From Spirosoma linguale DSM 74 (GTDB lineage Bacteria > Bacteroidota > Bacteroidia > Cytophagales > Spirosomataceae), in assembly GCA_000024525.1 (NCBI GenBank), contig CP001769.1, forward strand, positions 2,466,001 to 2,530,000: a stretch of 64,000 nt of DNA, given 5' to 3'. The translations under genes were made by a program, and so were the position numbers. The notes beneath the pieces are model-generated. The model was given only the letters and a program-made list of their open reading frames with translations. It had not been told where the DNA came from and did no database searches. Shown piece by piece: positions 15,929 through 24,840 of the stretch; position 1 is the first letter of the stretch, and every line of letters starts with the position of its first letter.

Positions 15929-18091
15929 ATGTCTATCCTATTGACCGACAACGTTAGTCCGGCAGCCAGACGCGATATTCTGGACCTTGAGCAGAAAATC
16001 AGCTCGTTCCGTTCGGGCGATATAGCCGACGAAGCCTTCCGTAAATTCCGCCTGACGCGCGGTGTATACGGTCAGCGGCAACCGGGTGTGCAGATGATTC
16101 GCATCAAACTACCCCACGGCCGTATCTCAGCCAGCCAGCTTGTGCGTATTGCCGATCTGTCGGATAAATACGCGACCGGCAATCTTCACGCTACTACCCG
16201 GCAGGATATTCAACTGCACTTTGTAAAACTGGCCGATTCTCCTCAGTTGTGGGCTGAACTGGAAGATGCCGGTATTACCCTGAAAGAAGCCTGCGGAAAC
16301 ACCGTTCGTAACGTGACGGGGTCGGCCCGCGCCGGTATCGATCCGCTGGAACCTTTCGATATTACGCCTTACGCCTATCACGTTTTCGATTATTTCCTGC
16401 GTAACCCAATCTGCCAGGATATGGGGCGTAAGTTCAAAATTTCGCTTTCATCGAGCGAGAAGGATTCAGCTTACGGCTATATGCACGATGTGGGTCTGAT
16501 CGCTCGCATCCAGGATGGCAAACGAGGCTTTAAAGTAATGCTGGGTGGTGGTCTTGGCGCACAGCCTTTCTCCGCACAAACAGCGTTCGAATTTCTGGAA
16601 GAAGATCGCATCATTCCGTTTATCGAAGGTGTAATTCGGGTATTTGACCGGTACGGCGAACGCCAGAAGCGTCACAAAGCCCGCATGAAATACCTCCTCA
16701 ACGACATTGGTCTGGAGGAGTTGCTACGCCGGATAGAGGAAGAAACACCTGCCCTGAAAAACAAAATTTTCTCGGTTGATAGTGCGCCGTTTTCGGTGAG
16801 TGAGCAGTACGCTGACCGCCCCGAAGTGAGCGGCTATACACTCGAAACCGAGAATCAGAAACTGAATAACTGGTTCAAAACAAACGTTTTTGAGCAAAAA
16901 CAAGCCGGTTGGTATGCCGTTCAACTACGGGTACTACTGGGCGATATGCACTCCGATACTGCCCGGGCATTGGCGCAGATTGTAAAACAGTATGCCGCCG
17001 ACGACATCCGGGTAACGGTCAATCAGGGCTATTTGCTGCGGTTTATTCGTCCCGAAGACCTGCCCGCTGTGTTCGAAGCGCTCGACGCTCTTGGCCTGGC
17101 GGAACCCGGTTTCGATACTACGGCCGACATTACAACCTGCCCCGGTACCGATACCTGTAATCTGGCTATTTCAAGCAGCTACGGTATTACCCGGGCTCTG
17201 GAACGGATGATGCACGACGAATTCCCGGATCTGGTGTTCAACGATGATATCAAGATCAAAATTTCGGGCTGCATGAATGGTTGTGGTCAGCACTCGGTTG
17301 CGAACATCGGCTACCACGGCTCTTCGTTAAAAAACGGTGCGTATGTACTGCCTGCCCTACAAGTGCTGCTGGGTGGTGGCTTCAATGGCAAAGGCGAAGG
17401 ATTGATTGCCGACAAAGTCATTAAGATTCCGGCAAAACGTGGTCCGGAATCGTTACGGTCCCTGCTACGCGATTTTGAAGCCAACGCCTTCGACGGTGAA
17501 TATTACAGCGATTATTACGCCCGGCAGGGAAAAAATTACTTCTATCAGTTGCTCAAACCCATCGCGGATTTGAAAACGCTGGTAGATAGTGACTACATCG
17601 ACTGGGACCATACCGAGCAGTACGTAACCGAAGTAGGTATCGGCGAATGCGCCAGCGTACTCATCGACCTGGTAGCCACAACCCTGACCGAGGCCAGTGA
17701 AAAGCTGGGCTGGGCACAGGAAGCGCTTGCGGAAAGCCGCTGGGCCGACGCGCTCTATCATGCGTACAATGTGTTCATTACCGGGGCACGGGCCGCGCTG
17801 ATGAGCCGCGATATTCCAACCAATACGCAGCACGGTATCGTCAGCGATTTTGACAAAACGTTTGCTGTCGGACCGTCGCACGGAAACGGAGCGGGCTTCC
17901 ACGAAGCAGAAGGCGATTTTAAAGCACTGGTATTCAGTATTAATAAACAGGAGCCTTCCGAAGAATTTGCCCGTCGGTTTATCGCCCAGGCAGACACATT
18001 CCTACAGGCCGTTCAGGCGTACCGCAATCAGCAGATTGAACAGGAAGGCGCTCCTGAACTGCAGGAATTGACTCAGGCACAGGATAGTTAA
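15929..18091 (+). CDS. Siroheme sulfite/nitrite reductase with C-terminal HEPN-like domain
   Basis: The 720-residue protein has two ferredoxin-type half domains (residues about 40-115 and 310-385), the nitrite/sulfite reductase 4Fe-4S domain, and the cluster cysteines TCPGTDTC (C-x5-C) and SGCMNGC (C-x3-C). It should reduce sulfite or nitrite by six electrons with siroheme and a 4Fe-4S cluster. Residues from about 580 form an all-helical HEPN-like extension (ALYHAYNVFITGARAAL). The gene for siroheme synthesis (cobA) follows by 76 bp, supporting the cofactor. Which anion is the substrate cannot be decided from sequence alone. Confidence 0.9.
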   Translation: MSILLTDNVSPAARRDILDLEQKISSFRSGDIADEAFRKFRLTRGVYGQRQPGVQMIRIKLPHGRISASQLVRIADLSDKYATGNLHATTRQDIQLHFVKLADSPQLWAELEDAGITLKEACGNTVRNVTGSARAGIDPLEPFDITPYAYHVFDYFLRNPICQDMGRKFKISLSSSEKDSAYGYMHDVGLIARIQDGKRGFKVMLGGGLGAQPFSAQTAFEFLEEDRIIPFIEGVIRVFDRYGERQKRHKARMKYLLNDIGLEELLRRIEEETPALKNKIFSVDSAPFSVSEQYADRPEVSGYTLETENQKLNNWFKTNVFEQKQAGWYAVQLRVLLGDMHSDTARALAQIVKQYAADDIRVTVNQGYLLRFIRPEDLPAVFEALDALGLAEPGFDTTADITTCPGTDTCNLAISSSYGITRALERMMHDEFPDLVFNDDIKIKISGCMNGCGQHSVANIGYHGSSLKNGAYVLPALQVLLGGGFNGKGEGLIADKVIKIPAKRGPESLRSLLRDFEANAFDGEYYSDYYARQGKNYFYQLLKPIADLKTLVDSDYIDWDHTEQYVTEVGIGECASVLIDLVATTLTEASEKLGWAQEALAESRWADALYHAYNVFITGARAALMSRDIPTNTQHGIVSDFDKTFAVGPSHGNGAGFHEAEGDFKALVFSINKQEPSEEFARRFIAQADTFLQAVQAYRNQQIEQEGAPELQELTQAQDS

Positions 18092-18096
18092 TTTTC

Positions 18097-18162
18097 AATG
18101 AGTGAATGAGTGAATGATTCGCTGTCGCAAAATTTATTCACTCATTCACTCATTCACTCATT
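18097..18162. repeat. Perfect 21-bp inverted repeat of TGAATGA heptamers before cobA
   Basis: AATGAGTGAATGAGTGAATGA at 18097-18117 is exactly complementary to 18142-18162, and each arm is itself a tandem heptamer repeat. It fills the gap between the reductase stop (18091) and the cobA ATG (18168), so the hairpin would end 5 bases before the start codon. It may stabilise the message or modulate cobA translation. Confidence 0.75.
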
Positions 18163-18167
18163 ATAGT

Positions 18168-18914
18168 ATGAAACTCACTCTCGTCGGAGCCGGACCAGGC
18201 GATCCGGACTTGATAACGGTAAAGGGAATCAAGGCATTAAAGCAGGCCGATGTGGTCATGTACGATGCCCTGGTCCATTCCGATTTGCTGGATTACTGCC
18301 GCCCCGATGCCCTTAAAGTATATGTGGGAAAACGGCGGGGGGCTTACTCATGCATGCAGGAGGATATTAACCCGCTGATCGTACATTATGCTCAGCAGTA
18401 CGGGCATGTGGTACGGTTGAAAGGAGGTGACTCGTTCGTATTTGGCCGCGGGTTTGAAGAAATCGAGTTTGCCCGCCAGCATGGCATTGAGACACAGGTG
18501 ATCCCCGGCTTGTCGAGTAGTTATTCGGTACCGGCCTCGGCCAATATTCCGCTTACCACGCGGGGGGTATCAGAAAGTTTTTGGGTGGTTACGGGCACCA
18601 CGAAAGCCGGACAGCTTTCCAGTGACCTTAATCTGGCTGCCCAGTCGACAGCTACCGTCGTTATCTTAATGGGTATGCACAAACTGGCTGATATCATGAC
18701 TGTTTTTGCGCAGCATGGCAAAAGTGATACCCCGGTCGCCATTATCCAGAACGGCACCCTCCCCGACCAGCAAATGGTTGTTGGGTGTGTTCAGGATATA
18801 ATTGAAAAAGTAAACGAATCGGGCGTCGGTAACCCGGCCATTATCGTCGTCGGCGAAGTAGCCGGGCTTAAATTGACTGAGGTTCAGGCTATCGCAGCAG
18901 TGAATCAGGTATAA
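18168..18914 (+). CDS. cobA: Uroporphyrinogen-III C-methyltransferase
   Basis: The enzyme transfers two methyl groups from S-adenosylmethionine to uroporphyrinogen III to make precorrin-2, the first step to siroheme. I start at ATG 18168, directly before the N-terminal LVGAGPGDPDLITVKG; the longer frame from 18114 only reads through the heptamer hairpin. Other signatures are KGGDSFVFGRG, IPLTTRGVSES and ILMGMHKL. At 248 residues it is a single SUMT domain without the CysG oxidase/chelatase part. Placement after a siroheme enzyme indicates cofactor supply. Confidence 0.93.
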   Translation: MKLTLVGAGPGDPDLITVKGIKALKQADVVMYDALVHSDLLDYCRPDALKVYVGKRRGAYSCMQEDINPLIVHYAQQYGHVVRLKGGDSFVFGRGFEEIEFARQHGIETQVIPGLSSSYSVPASANIPLTTRGVSESFWVVTGTTKAGQLSSDLNLAAQSTATVVILMGMHKLADIMTVFAQHGKSDTPVAIIQNGTLPDQQMVVGCVQDIIEKVNESGVGNPAIIVVGEVAGLKLTEVQAIAAVNQV

Positions 18915-18919
18915 AAACT

Positions 18920-18997
18920 TTCTTTATCATTTTGTCAAACAACGAAGCCCTTGCCAATTCTGGCAAGGGCTTCGTTGTTTGACAAAATGATAAAGAA
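18920..18997. terminator. Perfect 37-bp inverted repeat after cobA
   Basis: Left arm 18920-18956 and right arm 18961-18997 are exact reverse complements with a 4-base loop ATTC. The element lies between cobA (plus) and the membrane-protein gene ending at 19052 (minus), so it is likely a bidirectional terminator. It matches the architecture, but not the sequence, of the hairpin at 3494-3570. Confidence 0.85.
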
Positions 18998-19051
18998 GTA
19001 TGTAGTTTAAAATCTCTTTACTCGTATTCCTGGGTAGTTTCGCCGTTTAGT

Positions 19052-20413
19052 TCAGGGCTCAGGTACATACCAGAATGGAATCGTCACCAATTCATCGGCT
19101 TCTTTTTTTCGAGGGTCTTGCAGGGCCACCCGGAGCAGGTTGCGCCCTGTTTTAAGATTACCCGGCACCAATACCGTCTGCCAGCCGTATTGCTCCTGGA
19201 GCCCGGCTTTGGTAAACAGCAGGTTAGGTTGGGCACTGGCCGAATCGTTGACGGTGATGCGAATTAGCTTATTGATTTGCTGGTTGCTCCAGATAGCATA
19301 CTGCTGCCGACGAGCTTGCCTCGACAGCGTATCGCTCCAGACTGGTTCGGGCGCAACCTGCTTGAGCAGCGTATCGAGAGCTTTGGGATAGGCAATGAAC
19401 AAGCGTAAGTAGGGTTCCCGAATCACGTCTGACTGGATGGAAGCCAGATCAATAAACGCATCCTCGGGGCGCTGGTTGTCATAGGCTGTAGGCTCGATGT
19501 AGAGACTATCGATGCGGGTCGAGTAGAGATGTCGGCCGTTCAACAGAGACATCCGCCCGCTGGTACTCGAGAAATCGTTGGTGTATTCGAGGAAAAACAC
19601 CACAAAGAATACCACCATGAAGATTGCTGCCGTTTGAAATAATTTGCCGGGCCGGATATTGCTGTAAAACGTGTTGGTCACGTAGGAAGTGTGTTTGTAC
19701 ATGCCCAGCATCATCAGTTGCCCTACCTTCGCAACCCGGTAGTTGAGTTGCATGCCCCTGGGGGTTTGTTTTATCTTCTTCTGATTCGACAAGATAATGG
19801 CTAAGTAGAACACGGCAACCAGCGTGCCTAAAGCAATTTTGACACCAAACCAGACGTTGGCCGGTACGTTGGGTTGAACAACTAAGTAGATCAGTAACCC
19901 CACCAGGTAGAGCAGAGCGACTACAACCAGCAGGAAGACGAACTGAAAAGCGAGAGCAAACACGATGTTACAGCGTTTGTCGAGCCAGAGAATATAGCGG
20001 TCCAGTGGGCCCAGCTCGTCAGACAGGCGTTGCTGCGCATAAGGTGTAGAAAAGGGAATACGATTGTAGCGGATGCCCGAGGGAAAAACGGCCAGCAGAC
20101 CTACTAAACCCACCCAAAACGCCCGCATCACGAAATTGGCCAGAAAAGCCGCAAACAAAACATGACAAGTGGCCCGAATCAGGCTGTAGGCCAACGACGG
20201 CAACATGGCCGCTGGGCCATCGGTGTGGGTCATGTAATTATAGCGGATATAGCTGAAGGCCGACTCCAGCAGATCGGGCAACTGCAGGATAGCGAACATC
20301 GCCACTCCGGAGATGGCTAATTCGAGGTTCCAGCTCTGAGTAGTTAATTCGCGGAGCTTGTCCTGCTGGTCGGGAGTAAGTTGTGAAGCAGGCGATTGGT
20401 TGTTATCAGACAT
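19052..20413 (-). CDS. Large membrane protein, unknown function
   Basis: The 453-residue protein has a polar N-terminal segment, about seven hydrophobic helices between residues 30 and 285, and a C-terminal soluble part of about 160 residues that ends with LVTIPFWYVPEP. The C-terminal part has beta-rich character (ITVNDSASAQPNLLFTKAGL) and is probably on the periplasmic side. I do not recognise a family. It is monocistronic, facing the cobA operon across the 37-bp hairpin. Confidence 0.75.
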   Translation of the reverse strand: MSDNNQSPASQLTPDQQDKLRELTTQSWNLELAISGVAMFAILQLPDLLESAFSYIRYNYMTHTDGPAAMLPSLAYSLIRATCHVLFAAFLANFVMRAFWVGLVGLLAVFPSGIRYNRIPFSTPYAQQRLSDELGPLDRYILWLDKRCNIVFALAFQFVFLLVVVALLYLVGLLIYLVVQPNVPANVWFGVKIALGTLVAVFYLAIILSNQKKIKQTPRGMQLNYRVAKVGQLMMLGMYKHTSYVTNTFYSNIRPGKLFQTAAIFMVVFFVVFFLEYTNDFSSTSGRMSLLNGRHLYSTRIDSLYIEPTAYDNQRPEDAFIDLASIQSDVIREPYLRLFIAYPKALDTLLKQVAPEPVWSDTLSRQARRQQYAIWSNQQINKLIRITVNDSASAQPNLLFTKAGLQEQYGWQTVLVPGNLKTGRNLLRVALQDPRKKEADELVTIPFWYVPEP

Positions 20414-20665
20414 GAATGATTGTGTGTGCTGATGGTTATCATCTACGTTGTAGAATCATCTTTGTAGTAGCCAAAGTACGAAAACTTCAAGCTAAATACT
20501 TATTGATATACCCTTGCAAATAACGCCCCAATGCTAAACCATTAAAATGAACAGGTTTATTGAACGCAGAAAAGGGCCGTTTCTGGCCCCCTTTCTCCTA
20601 CTCAATCAGCGTTCACGAAAACCTCCGATTCGAATTGTAAAATCGTGGGCAAATTTTGCTCTCTG

Positions 20666-20932
20666 TCAAACGTATGTAAGTGCATACGCTGTTATACCCT
20701 TGGACAACTGTTGCCTGACCGCATCGATGCCATGCGTTATTTCGGCCTCGAAATCGGACCAGTTGCATTCCAGAGAAAGCCCGCCCCGGTACGTGATCTG
20801 TTTCAACACGCGAAAGTAAGGTCTGAAATCATCGCCGTTCACACCGGGCGCCGTTCGGCTTTGTTTCTCCGCCAGATGGCAACGGGTAATGTATTGGCCA
20901 GACCGGATAATTTCCTCCGGCTTTTCGTCCTC
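20666..20932 (-). pseudogene. Remnant of a sugar-phosphate isomerase/epimerase (AP-endonuclease 2 fold)
   Basis: On the minus strand a frame of 88 residues reads EEIIRSGQYITRCHLAEKQ, then RTAPGVNGDDFRPYFRVLKQ, then YRGGLSLECNWSDFEAEITH and IDAVRQQL. This matches the C-terminal third of xylose-isomerase-like TIM-barrel epimerases, which end with a helix like the last segment. The upstream side is closed by TGA at 20933-20935 and the N-terminal two thirds are missing. The plus-strand frames over this stretch are shadows. It lies beside a decayed glycerate kinase, another sugar-acid gene. Confidence 0.7.
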
Positions 20933-21131
20933 TCAGGCTTATGCGGTCGGGCAACGATCTAAAATTTACCCAACATAACGGCTGGGTCGACTGCATCGTG
21001 CCACAGGTGGATGATTTCGAGATGCTGGTTTGTTTATATTAATCCACCTCACTCCAGGAGAGCTTATCCTTAGGGCCGTACGATTAAGTACTGCGTTGCC
21101 ATTTTGTCCATTTGCATTCTAACCAGTCACT

Positions 21132-22046
21132 ATGCCGTCTACTCGTATCCTCATTGCACCAAACGCCTTCAAACACAGTCTCAACGCCACCCAGGTAACC
21201 CTGGCAATACAGGAAGGATTGCAAAACAGCCATCTTAATTGCGAATGTGCGTGTTTCCCGGTTGGCGATGGTGGTGATGGTACGGGCGAACTAATGAAAC
21301 AGGCGCAGGATAAAGGCGTACGTAAGATTGTGCTGGACATTGGCGGCTCAGCTACGGTAGATGGTGGCACCGGTACACTTAGAGCGTTGACAATCAGTTT
21401 TCCAGATTCCTACCAAAACGAATTAACGTTCCCTGAAGACTTAATTCGTCTTACGCGCATTGACATATCCAATCTGGACCCACGCGTAATAACATGTGAC
21501 ATTACTATTCTTTGCGATGTGGACAATAGGTTACTGGGGGCCGAAGGGTCGGCCGCTGTTTTCGGTCCACAAAAGGGCGCGACGCCCGAAGCGGCCAAAA
21601 AGCTGGAATCCGGCCTGGCCACATTTGCCCGAGTAGCTCGGCAACAAACTGGAATCGATATATCTATCGTCCAACAAGGGGCGCTGCGGGCGGAGCGGCT
21701 GCCGGACTTTACGCCTTACTGAATGCCCAGCTTGTCAACGGCATCGACTTCTTTCTGGAGTTTACTGGTTTTTCAAAAGCCGTAGCCAATGCCGATATAG
21801 TTATTACGGGTGAAGGCAGCCCAGACGAACAAACGCTACATGGGAAAGGCCGTTTGGCGTTGCCTGTCAGGCCCAAACCCGACAGTTACCCGTTATTGGC
21901 ATTGCGGGAAAAATACCTTTGAAACAATGCGTCAGTATTTCGACATACTCCTGGCCATTGGTAATGAACCTACTGAACTGAGTACTGCATTTAAAAACAC
22001 ACTACAAAACCTGATTCGTGTGCTACTGATGAGATTGGATAGATAG
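21132..22046 (+). pseudogene. Decayed glycerate kinase
   Basis: The N-terminal part (ILIAPNAFKHSLNA, FPVGDGGDGTGEL, LDIGGSATVDGGTG, VFGPQKGATPEA) is a GlxK/GarK-type glycerate kinase, which phosphorylates glycerate to phosphoglycerate. The family normally has about 60 residues between DGGEGT and the GTGEL segment; here these are fused at a shared GT, indicating an internal deletion. The frame then breaks near 21680 (continuing as GAAGGAAAGLYALLNAQL), again near 21846 (GKG then FGVACQAQ), and again near 21930 (QYFDILLAIGNEPTELS). At least three frameshifts plus a deletion make function unlikely. Confidence 0.88.
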
Positions 22047-22051
22047 TAAAA

Positions 22052-22462
22052 TCACCGCTTTTCGCGGGCGAGCCGTTGGTACTTCTCAATGGCTGCCTCT
22101 TTCCTAACCTGTAGTTCTTCCAGCAAGCAAGGGTCGACGACGGCGGGGCAATGCTTAGTTCCCCACAGAATGAGCTCTATAATAATGGGGATAGTATCAA
22201 CACCTTTTTCTGTCAGGCGGTAGGTGAACTTCGATTTTTTATCGGAGGCCACTGCCTTGGTTAAAAGACCTTGCGACTCCAGGACAGCCAGACGGTCAGC
22301 CAGAACGTTGGTCGCCATTTTCTCCGCTGACTGTAGAAATTGGCCATAAGTAGACTTCCCCGCGAACACCATATCCCGCAGAATGAGCAGGGTCCATTTG
22401 TCCCCCAACACGTCGAGCGATGTGCTGATGGGGCAAGTAGAACGCTGTTTTAGCACTTTCAT
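22052..22462 (-). CDS. HxlR-family transcriptional regulator
   Basis: The start is set at ATG 22462 (MKVLKQRSTCPIS), giving a 136-residue winged-helix protein with the family cysteine (C10), the segment LGDKWTLLILRDMVF and recognition-helix region LADRLAVLESQGLL. HxlR proteins respond to reactive carbonyls, quinones or thiol stress and often repress a divergent reductase gene. The divergent NmrA/QorB-like gene starts 98 bp away, with two palindromic operators between them. Autoregulation and control of the neighbour are likely. Confidence 0.9.
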   Translation of the reverse strand: MKVLKQRSTCPISTSLDVLGDKWTLLILRDMVFAGKSTYGQFLQSAEKMATNVLADRLAVLESQGLLTKAVASDKKSKFTYRLTEKGVDTIPIIIELILWGTKHCPAVVDPCLLEELQVRKEAAIEKYQRLAREKR

Positions 22463-22478
22463 AAAATACGTTTTTTTT

Positions 22479-22530
22479 ACTTGCTTTTTGCAAGTATTCC
22501 ACCTTACCTTTATACTTGCATTTTGCAAGT
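22479..22530. promoter_or_regulatory. Two HxlR-type operators in the divergent promoter
   Basis: ACTTGCTTTTTGCAAGT (22479-22495) and ACTTGCATTTTGCAAGT (22514-22530) differ at one base and are 17-bp palindromes. Their starts are 35 bp apart, which is between three and four helical turns. They lie between the divergent hxlR-like and nmrA-like genes, the expected place for HxlR dimers. Confidence 0.8.
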
Positions 22531-22560
22531 AAATATACGCGAATTTTAGTTCTATTTATC

Positions 22561-23424
22561 ATGATTCTAGTAACTGGAGCCACCGGTGGATTAGGCCATC
22601 AAACCATCGACTTTTTACTCACAACCACCCCGGCCGCAGAAATCGCTGCCCTGGTGCGCGACCTCAGCAAAGCCACGGACCTAGTAAAGCGGGGCGTGGA
22701 CGTCCGGCAAGCCGACTACTTTGACTACCCCGCCCTTGTACAAGCCTTTCGGGGCATCGATAAGGTGTTGCTGGTTTCCGCCGTGGCCTTTACCGACCGG
22801 GTGCGCCAGCACCAAAACGTCATCGACGCTGCTAAGGAAGCCGGGGTGAAGCACCTTTTCTACACCAGCATCCAGCGCAGCACACATTTTGTGATGCAGG
22901 AGGTCACGGAAAGCGACTTGGCCACTGAAGCCTACCTCAAAGCGTCCGGACTGGCATACACCGTTCTCAAAAACGGCTACTACTTTGAAGGCCTTAGCTA
23001 CCTGATTGGAAGTGAGGTACCGGACGCCGAAATACATTTCCCGGCGGGAGAAGGCAAGATAGCTTTCCTTAAGCGGACCGAATTAGCCGCTGCCACGGCG
23101 GCCCTGCTGACCAGCGACGGGCATGACAACCAGGAATATACCCTGTCGGGGAGCGAAGCCTATTCGTTTGACGATATCGCCCGGGAATTCTCCGCGTTAG
23201 CGGGTCGGCCCATTACTTACAAAAGCAGCGAACTAGCGCCCTACATCGCACAGAAAGTAGCCGCTGGCTACCCCGAAGTCGTCGCCAACTTCTTTGCCCA
23301 GTGGGGTGCCGCCACCAAACACGGCATGCTGGCTGGGGCGCACGATACCGTCGAGCGTCTGCTGGGCCGCAAGCCAACTTCACTGCGGGAGTACTTGAAG
23401 ACGACTTATTTCCCGGGTGCCTAA
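22561..23424 (+). CDS. NmrA-like NAD(P)H-dependent quinone oxidoreductase (QorB-like)
   Basis: I use ATG 22561, which opens directly on the Rossmann motif ILVTGATGGLG; the frame from 22516 runs through an operator. The 287-residue atypical SDR has DYFDYPALVQAF, LLVSAVAF and the substrate-side segment YTVLKNGYYFE typical of QorB/NmrA proteins that reduce quinones or sense NAD(P). Divergent HxlR control suggests a response to quinones or electrophiles. The protein ends LREYLKTTYFPGA, near the usual family end. Confidence 0.9.
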   Translation: MILVTGATGGLGHQTIDFLLTTTPAAEIAALVRDLSKATDLVKRGVDVRQADYFDYPALVQAFRGIDKVLLVSAVAFTDRVRQHQNVIDAAKEAGVKHLFYTSIQRSTHFVMQEVTESDLATEAYLKASGLAYTVLKNGYYFEGLSYLIGSEVPDAEIHFPAGEGKIAFLKRTELAAATAALLTSDGHDNQEYTLSGSEAYSFDDIAREFSALAGRPITYKSSELAPYIAQKVAAGYPEVVANFFAQWGAATKHGMLAGAHDTVERLLGRKPTSLREYLKTTYFPGA

Positions 23425-23757
23425 CCGCTTGTAAGGGCTGCCCTGTCGGCAAGGCGCTGGCAGCGAGATTGTGTAAGCGAGTCACTACCTTATCTTCAGA
23501 AGTTGGCAACGCCCCCGCTCGCTACCGGCTATGTTGCCGAGCCGGGCCCGCTGGTTTCGGCGGGCACCGTAACCGAGGAAGTGTTCCGGTACCTGATAGC
23601 TGAACGCTTCTACGGATCGGAAGGCGGAAAACGAATAATGTGTTTCAGGAAGATGAGCCTCTATAGAGACGGGTAATAAACGAGAAGGAGGCAATCGCAA
23701 CTGACATACGACTGTCAGCGAACGTACTTTACTTTATCCTTAGCGACTAGGCTCATT

Positions 23758-23877
23758 CAGAAGCCCACGACCATGCCCTGGGGTAACCGTTCATTATTGT
23801 TCCGGGATCCAGATGGCAATCTGGAGAATTTCTGCACACCGGTTACCCCAGAGGCACTAAAAAAGTTTGATGGATAG
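23758..23877 (+). pseudogene. C-terminal remnant of a glyoxalase/VOC-family protein
   Basis: The frame reads QKPTTMPWGNRSLLFRDPDG, then NLENFCTPVTPEALKKFDG and a stop. This is the typical end of a VOC protein: the W-G-x-R...FRDPDGN strand carrying the last metal-ligand region. The upstream frame is interrupted and no N-terminal half is present, so only about 40 residues of a roughly 120-residue protein survive. Confidence 0.75.
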
Positions 23878-24012
23878 CTTTGTCATGCCTTGTCGCCCAT
23901 GAGTGTCAGCTGCTTTCAACCTAAGAGGGCAACCAGGCTGATCTGATCTGTTTATCCAACCTTTCTGGGCGCTTAGACACCAAAGCCTACACAAAAAGGT
24001 GATGAGCACCTA

Positions 24013-24083
24013 GTCCTGCGTCCATCAAGTAGACTCCGTATTCCAATTACTGGAATACGGAGTCTACTTGATGGACGCAGGAC
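24013..24083 (+). terminator. Perfect 33-bp inverted repeat followed by T-run
   Basis: Arms 24013-24045 and 24051-24083 are exact reverse complements with loop ATTAC; GTTTTTTCG follows, giving plus-strand terminator character. It has the same build as the hairpins at 3494 and 18920 but an unrelated sequence. Confidence 0.82.
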
Positions 24084-24266
24084 GTTTTTTCGAAACGCAC
24101 TTCACTTGAAAATCTTGTCAGCCAAATCGCTACCATACAGTCAATTAGCTTAACCACCGTAGCCGTTACATCAATTTTATCCGGCCTCGTGGCCAAACTA
24201 GCTGTCTTTAAAAAAACTGGCACGCTTCTTGAAACCTCACTAAGTAACATATTAGATCATATTTAT

Positions 24267-24297
24267 AAAGAGTTTTTCTGCTGGAAAGACTCTTTTT
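24267..24297 (+). terminator. Rho-independent terminator
   Basis: AAAGAGTTTTTC (24267-24278) pairs with GAAAGACTCTTT (24284-24295) with one G-U pair and a five-base loop; the T-run continues TTTTT-CG. It is oriented on the plus strand, but no intact plus-strand gene precedes it. Confidence 0.7.
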
Positions 24298-24840
24298 CGT
24301 TTTGCAACCAGGCTACTCCTTCTGTTGTTTGGAATGTAGTGAAAAATAGGTGCCTGTAGTGGCGTGACTACAGAGCCGCTCCTGTTTTGACTCGGTCTTT
24401 TCTCAAGTGAGTGGTGAGTGAATCAGATTAGTCTGTTAATGGAGTTAATCACCGGCAGGTACCCTGAATCAAATAAGTAGCCTTTACCTATAGGTCATAT
24501 GTAGGCATACGTGTCAGGGTGGAGCCCTCCGGCCAACCGAAGAACATCCCGGAGATGAGGCTGTTTGGTTTAATAGAGCGATTTCAGCGAAGTAAGACCG
24601 CTTTAACTTAACCTTGCTAACCAACGATGAATCACTGATCAATATAAAATCATAAAAACAAGAAGGAAATCTTTGATTACGTAGGTAAGCTTTCACATCG
24701 AAAATAAGCCGCATTTACTTACATAAAATCATTGCCGGCTGGTGTTGGCTTATTGTCTTGCTCATCATGTTGTCAATTCGACGAATGGCCCCCTTTGATA
24801 CGCCAGTGGAATCAACCGCGTTACCTTTTCCTACACGTTT

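Larger units (their letters stand above)
23425..24840. other. Long gene-poor stretch with gene debris and two terminators
   Basis: Apart from the VOC remnant and two hairpins listed separately, no intact gene was found in these 1.4 kb. A plus-strand frame of about 57 residues at 23504-23675 (ATGYVAEPGPLVSAGTVTE) has coding-like composition but no start or recognised family. A second plus-strand frame at 24077-24360 lies between the two hairpins and has no start codon. 24298-24840 shows nothing I can name. Confidence 0.5.

Noticed and set aside
20547..20962. Two overlapping plus-strand open frames
   Set aside because: The minus strand here reads as a clear sugar-phosphate isomerase C-terminus, so these are shadows.
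24514..24714. Minus-strand 66-codon frame
   Set aside because: No recognised motif, no supporting context; likely chance.
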